From: JARLFX01 sp036404255
GTDB lineage: Bacteria > Acidobacteriota > Terriglobia > Terriglobales > Acidobacteriaceae
NCBI GenBank assembly: GCA_036404255.1
Contig: DASWOP010000070.1
Location: forward strand, 1-7,679
Reading direction: 5' to 3'
Length of the DNA stretch: 7,679 nt
The translations under genes and the position numbers were made by a program. The stretch's first letter is position 1, and each line of letters opens with the position of its first letter. Positions 6,052 to 7,679 of the stretch are shown here, in pieces. The notes under the pieces were generated by a model. The model was given only the letters and a program-made list of their open reading frames with translations, did no database searches and was not told the origin of the DNA.

Positions 6052-6579
6052 TCAGTTTGGTAAATGCAGATCAAGGCGGAAGTGGCGGACGCCTTCGTCG
6101 GTGTTGCCGTTGTAGCAGGGGGCGGGCTGGAAGCCGAGGGCGGTATAGAGCGCGGCGGGACGCGGCATTCTGGAGGGAACGGTGTCAAGGTAGATGGCGT
6201 CGTAGTTGCGCTGGCGGGCGAAGGCGAGAGCGGTATCGATCAGGCGGCTACCAAGCTGGTGGCCACGGAACTCCGGCAGCACGAAGAGGCGCTTCAGTTC
6301 GCCGACGGTGGCGTCACCGGGCAGCAGATGGTGATCGGGAACGCGCTGCAGGGCGATACAGCCTGCGGGTGCGTCGTCAACCAGCGCGAGCAGAAGGATG
6401 CCATCCGGCGGAGCGTAGCGGCCGGGAAGGGCGGCGATCTCCTGCTCGTAGGTGGGCATGCAGATGTGCTGGAAGCCGAGATGGTGCTGAAGAAAATGGG
6501 CGTAGGTGCGGAAGATGCCACCCATCGCGGCCAGGTCGGCTGGGGATTCGGCGATGCGGATTGTGATTGCGGGTTCCAT
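6052..6579 (-). CDS. GNAT family N-acetyltransferase
   Basis: From ATG at 6579 this is 175 residues (MEPAITIRIAESPAD...), a usual size for a single-domain GNAT enzyme, which transfers an acetyl group from acetyl-CoA to an amine. Motif A is clear: ELKRLFVLPEFRGHQLGSRLI, containing the RGxxxGxxL pyrophosphate-binding loop of the acetyl-CoA site. Motif B follows as YDAIYLDTVPSRMPRPAALYTALGF, with the conserved Tyr and the LGF turn near the end. The substrate cannot be deduced; no antibiotic-resistance subfamily is evident. The frame stays open to ATGs at 6603 and 6624, but none of the three starts has a clear ribosome binding site. I prefer 6579 because the fold begins right after it and because 6624 falls inside a hairpin of the palindromic repeat cluster. 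The gene lies downstream of fabG on the same strand, separated by that repeat, so cotranscription is uncertain. Confidence 0.85.
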   Translation of the reverse strand: MEPAITIRIAESPADLAAMGGIFRTYAHFLQHHLGFQHICMPTYEQEIAALPGRYAPPDGILLLALVDDAPAGCIALQRVPDHHLLPGDATVGELKRLFVLPEFRGHQLGSRLIDTALAFARQRNYDAIYLDTVPSRMPRPAALYTALGFQPAPCYNGNTDEGVRHFRLDLHLPN

Positions 6580-6606
6580 TTGATTTCGTAGTTCTGCAGG
6601 CATTTG

Positions 6607-6636
6607 CGCGCGTTGCGCGGCCATCGCTTCGCGATG
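6607..6636. repeat. Two small hairpins flanking the large palindrome
   Basis: CGCGC-gtt-GCGCG (6607-6619) and CATCGC-ttc-GCGATG (6622-6636) are two adjacent perfect stems with 3-nt loops. They lie directly beside the large palindrome at 6641-6708. Three hairpins in about 100 bp suggest one composite repeat element rather than unrelated structures. Confidence 0.5.
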
Positions 6637-6640
6637 CTAT

Positions 6641-6708
6641 CCCATATAAGCGCTCTGCCACTCCGGCGAACAAGTTCGTTCGCCGGGGTGGCAGAGCGCA
6701 TATATGGG
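6641..6708. repeat. 68-bp near-perfect palindrome (REP/MITE-like element)
   Basis: The left arm (6641-6671) and right arm (6678-6708) are 31 nt each around a 6-nt loop, AAGTTC. They pair at 29 of 31 positions: 6649/6700 is A opposite A and 6662/6687 is T opposite G. The outer end is CCCATATA/TATATGGG and the inner core is GCTCTGCCAC next to CGGCGAAC. It fills the gap between fabG and the GNAT gene. No long T-run follows, so it is more than an ordinary terminator, though it could block or stabilise fabG mRNA. The size and symmetry are typical of dispersed non-autonomous palindromic elements; copy number cannot be judged from one window. Confidence 0.8.
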
Positions 6709-6726
6709 GCACCCGAATTCGTGGTA

Positions 6727-7473
6727 CTACGCCATGTGCATGCCGCCGTTGACGTCAAGCGTGTGGCCGGTGATGTAGGAGGCCTCTTCCGAGGCGAGGA
6801 AGGCGACGGCGTGGGCGATGTCTGCGTCGGTGCCGATGCGGCCGAGGGGGATCTGTGTATTGAACGCTGCCTTCTGTTCCTCGGTGAGGACGTGGGTCAT
6901 GGGTGTCTCGATGAAGCCGGGGGCGACGGCATTGACGGTGATGTTGCGGCTGGCAAGCTCGCGCGCAAGTGACTTGGTAAGGCCGATGAGGCCCGCCTTG
7001 GAGGCGGCGTAGTTAGCCTGGCCTGCCTGCCCGGTCTCTCCGACGACGGAGGTGATGTTGATGATGCGGCCCCAGCGGTTCTTCAGCAGCGATGAGACGC
7101 AGGCCTGGGTGAGTAGGAACGCACCGGTGAGGTTCGTGGTGAGCACATCGTCCCAGTCGGCGCGTTTCATGCGCATCATCAGGCCATCGCGTGTGATGCC
7201 GGCGTTGTTGACGAGGATCTCTACCTTGCCGAAGTGGGCGATGACGGCCTTGGCGCAGGATTTGATGGACTCTTCGCTGGAGACATCGAGGGCGAATGCG
7301 TGGGCGGTGCCGCCTGCAGCGGTAATCTCAGCGGCTACGGCTTCAAGCTTGTCGAGCGTGCGAGCGGCCAGAGCGACGTGAGCGCCGGCGCGGGCGAGTT
7401 CAAGAGCGCAGGCACGGCCAATGCCTTGCGATGCTCCGGTGACGAGTGCAATACGACCTGTGATGGTGGGCAT
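6727..7473 (-). CDS. fabG: 3-oxoacyl-[acyl-carrier-protein] reductase
   Basis: A 248-residue classical short-chain dehydrogenase/reductase of the FabG type, the NADPH-dependent enzyme that reduces 3-oxoacyl-ACP in each round of fatty acid elongation in the cytosol. Visible features are the TGASQGIG nucleotide loop (12-19), the LDV acidic segment (62-64), NNAG (89-92) followed by ITRDGLMMRM, which is characteristic of FabG, and the catalytic set Asn114, Ser142, Tyr155 and Lys159 (the last two in YAASK). NAVAPGFIETPMT (181-193) and ITGHTLDVNGGMHM at the C-terminus are also FabG-like. Length is normal. ATG 7473 is preceded by GGAAG (7477-7481) 3 nt before it and by TATAAT (7482-7487). No acpP, fabD or fabF gene lies beside it, so this could be a stand-alone or paralogous FabG acting on another oxoacyl substrate. 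An IS5-family element ends 32 bp upstream of its start. Confidence 0.92.
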   Translation of the reverse strand: MPTITGRIALVTGASQGIGRACALELARAGAHVALAARTLDKLEAVAAEITAAGGTAHAFALDVSSEESIKSCAKAVIAHFGKVEILVNNAGITRDGLMMRMKRADWDDVLTTNLTGAFLLTQACVSSLLKNRWGRIINITSVVGETGQAGQANYAASKAGLIGLTKSLARELASRNITVNAVAPGFIETPMTHVLTEEQKAAFNTQIPLGRIGTDADIAHAVAFLASEEASYITGHTLDVNGGMHMA

Positions 7474-7481
7474 GGTCTTCC

Positions 7482-7487
7482 ATTATA
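7482..7487 (-). promoter_or_regulatory. Consensus -10 element upstream of fabG
   Basis: TATAAT, a perfect sigma-70 -10 hexamer on the minus strand, ends 8 nt before the fabG ATG. Transcription starting about 7 nt further would begin almost at the start codon, giving a leaderless or nearly leaderless message. The expected -35 site 17 nt upstream (7505-7510) reads TCTCCT, a poor match that spans the end of the IS element. Confidence 0.5.
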
Positions 7488-7501
7488 GGGAAAAGAAAGA
7501 C

Positions 7502-7505
7502 TTAA
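7502..7505. repeat. Probable target-site duplication of the IS5-family element
   Basis: TTAA directly precedes the putative left terminal repeat. It fits the YTAR 4-bp target pattern known for the IS5 subgroup. The second copy would lie beyond the right end of the element, outside the window. Confidence 0.5.
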
Positions 7506-7679
7506 GGAGACTCTGATTAAGTTCTTTCTTTCCACTGCCTTATGTTTTAGGTTGAGTCATCGAGGTGGAAGCGATGGCGCAGCAGCAGACGTTGGCGATG
7601 GCAGCAGGGTTTGAGAAGCACGTGAAGCGGACGCGGCGGGCGGAGTTTCTTGCGCAGATGGAACTGGCCGTGCCGTGGC
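7506..7679 (+). mobile_element. Left end of an IS5-family insertion sequence (truncated by the window)
   Basis: The putative left inverted repeat GGAGACTCTGATTAAGTTC (7506-7524) resembles the IS5 terminal repeat in its GGA start and the AAGT-C block. It is followed by about 50 nt of leader and a transposase start at 7574. Transposase identity, terminal repeat and target motif agree on the IS5 subgroup. The right end is not visible, so completeness is unknown. Confidence 0.75.
7574..7679 (+). CDS. IS5-family transposase, N-terminal fragment (3'-truncated by the window)
   Basis: ATG at 7574 follows GAGG (7562-7565) at 8 nt. The visible 35 residues, ending in RRAEFLAQMELAVPW, match the N-terminal pattern of IS5-subgroup transposases: a QQTLA start, a basic TRR block, then FLxxMExxxPW, as in the E. 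coli IS5 protein (QLTFA...TRKEIFLSRMEQILPW). The DDE catalytic residues lie outside the window. The frame is intact as far as it can be read. It is divergent from fabG, with 100 nt between the two start codons. Confidence 0.82.
   Translation, partial: MAQQQTLAMAAGFEKHVKRTRRAEFLAQMELAVPW

Noticed and set aside
6567..6972. Plus-strand open frames running through the palindrome and the fabG 3' end
   Set aside because: They arise from the palindromic repeat being open in several frames and from the antisense of fabG; no domain or ribosome binding site supports them.

Overview
The window is a GC-rich, gene-dense bacterial chromosome segment. The protein sequences and gene mix (a YitJ-type methylenetetrahydrofolate reductase, a MgtC/DUF4010 membrane protein, an N-terminally extended rhomboid, a compact XRE regulator) look most like the Terriglobia branch of Acidobacteriota (Granulicella/Terriglobus/Edaphobacter-like). 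That assignment is an impression from protein style, because no marker RNA is present. Most of the window is housekeeping or conserved accessory content. I found no CRISPR array, tRNA, rRNA, toxin-antitoxin pair, phage module or clear new multi-gene system.

Layout. Bases 1-2146 hold a plus-strand cluster: the 3' end of a folate/methionine gene (metF-type), the exonuclease VII small subunit xseB 9 nt later, and a 430-residue MgtC/DUF4010 membrane protein. It converges at about 2150-2220 with a minus-strand pair: purH (2543-4132), which catalyses the last two steps of IMP synthesis, and just downstream a roughly 90-residue Cys-rich probable zinc-binding protein. A 311-nt non-coding gap (4133-4443) separates purH from a divergent plus-strand rhomboid serine protease gene (4444-5340). 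The rhomboid gene and the convergent minus-strand XRE regulator gene (5408-5773) share a perfect 17-bp-stem hairpin that should terminate transcription from both sides. A 16-bp inverted repeat upstream of the regulator is a candidate operator.

Bases 6052-7473 hold two more minus-strand genes, fabG (3-oxoacyl-ACP reductase) followed by a GNAT N-acetyltransferase. The gap between them contains a run of three hairpins ending in a 68-bp near-perfect palindrome, which looks like a dispersed palindromic (REP/MITE-like) repeat. The last 174 bases are the left end of an IS5-family insertion sequence: a candidate TTAA target duplication, a 19-nt IS5-like terminal repeat, a ribosome binding site and the first 35 codons of the transposase. 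The element lies 32 bp upstream of fabG, and its end falls where the fabG -35 box should be.

The folate link between the MTHFR gene and PurH (which uses 10-formyl-THF) is biochemical only, since the two are on opposite strands and separate transcripts. The points most worth a second look are the IS5 insertion at the fabG promoter, the palindromic repeat cluster, the candidate XRE operator, the unexplained purH/rhomboid intergenic region and the small Cys-rich protein after purH.
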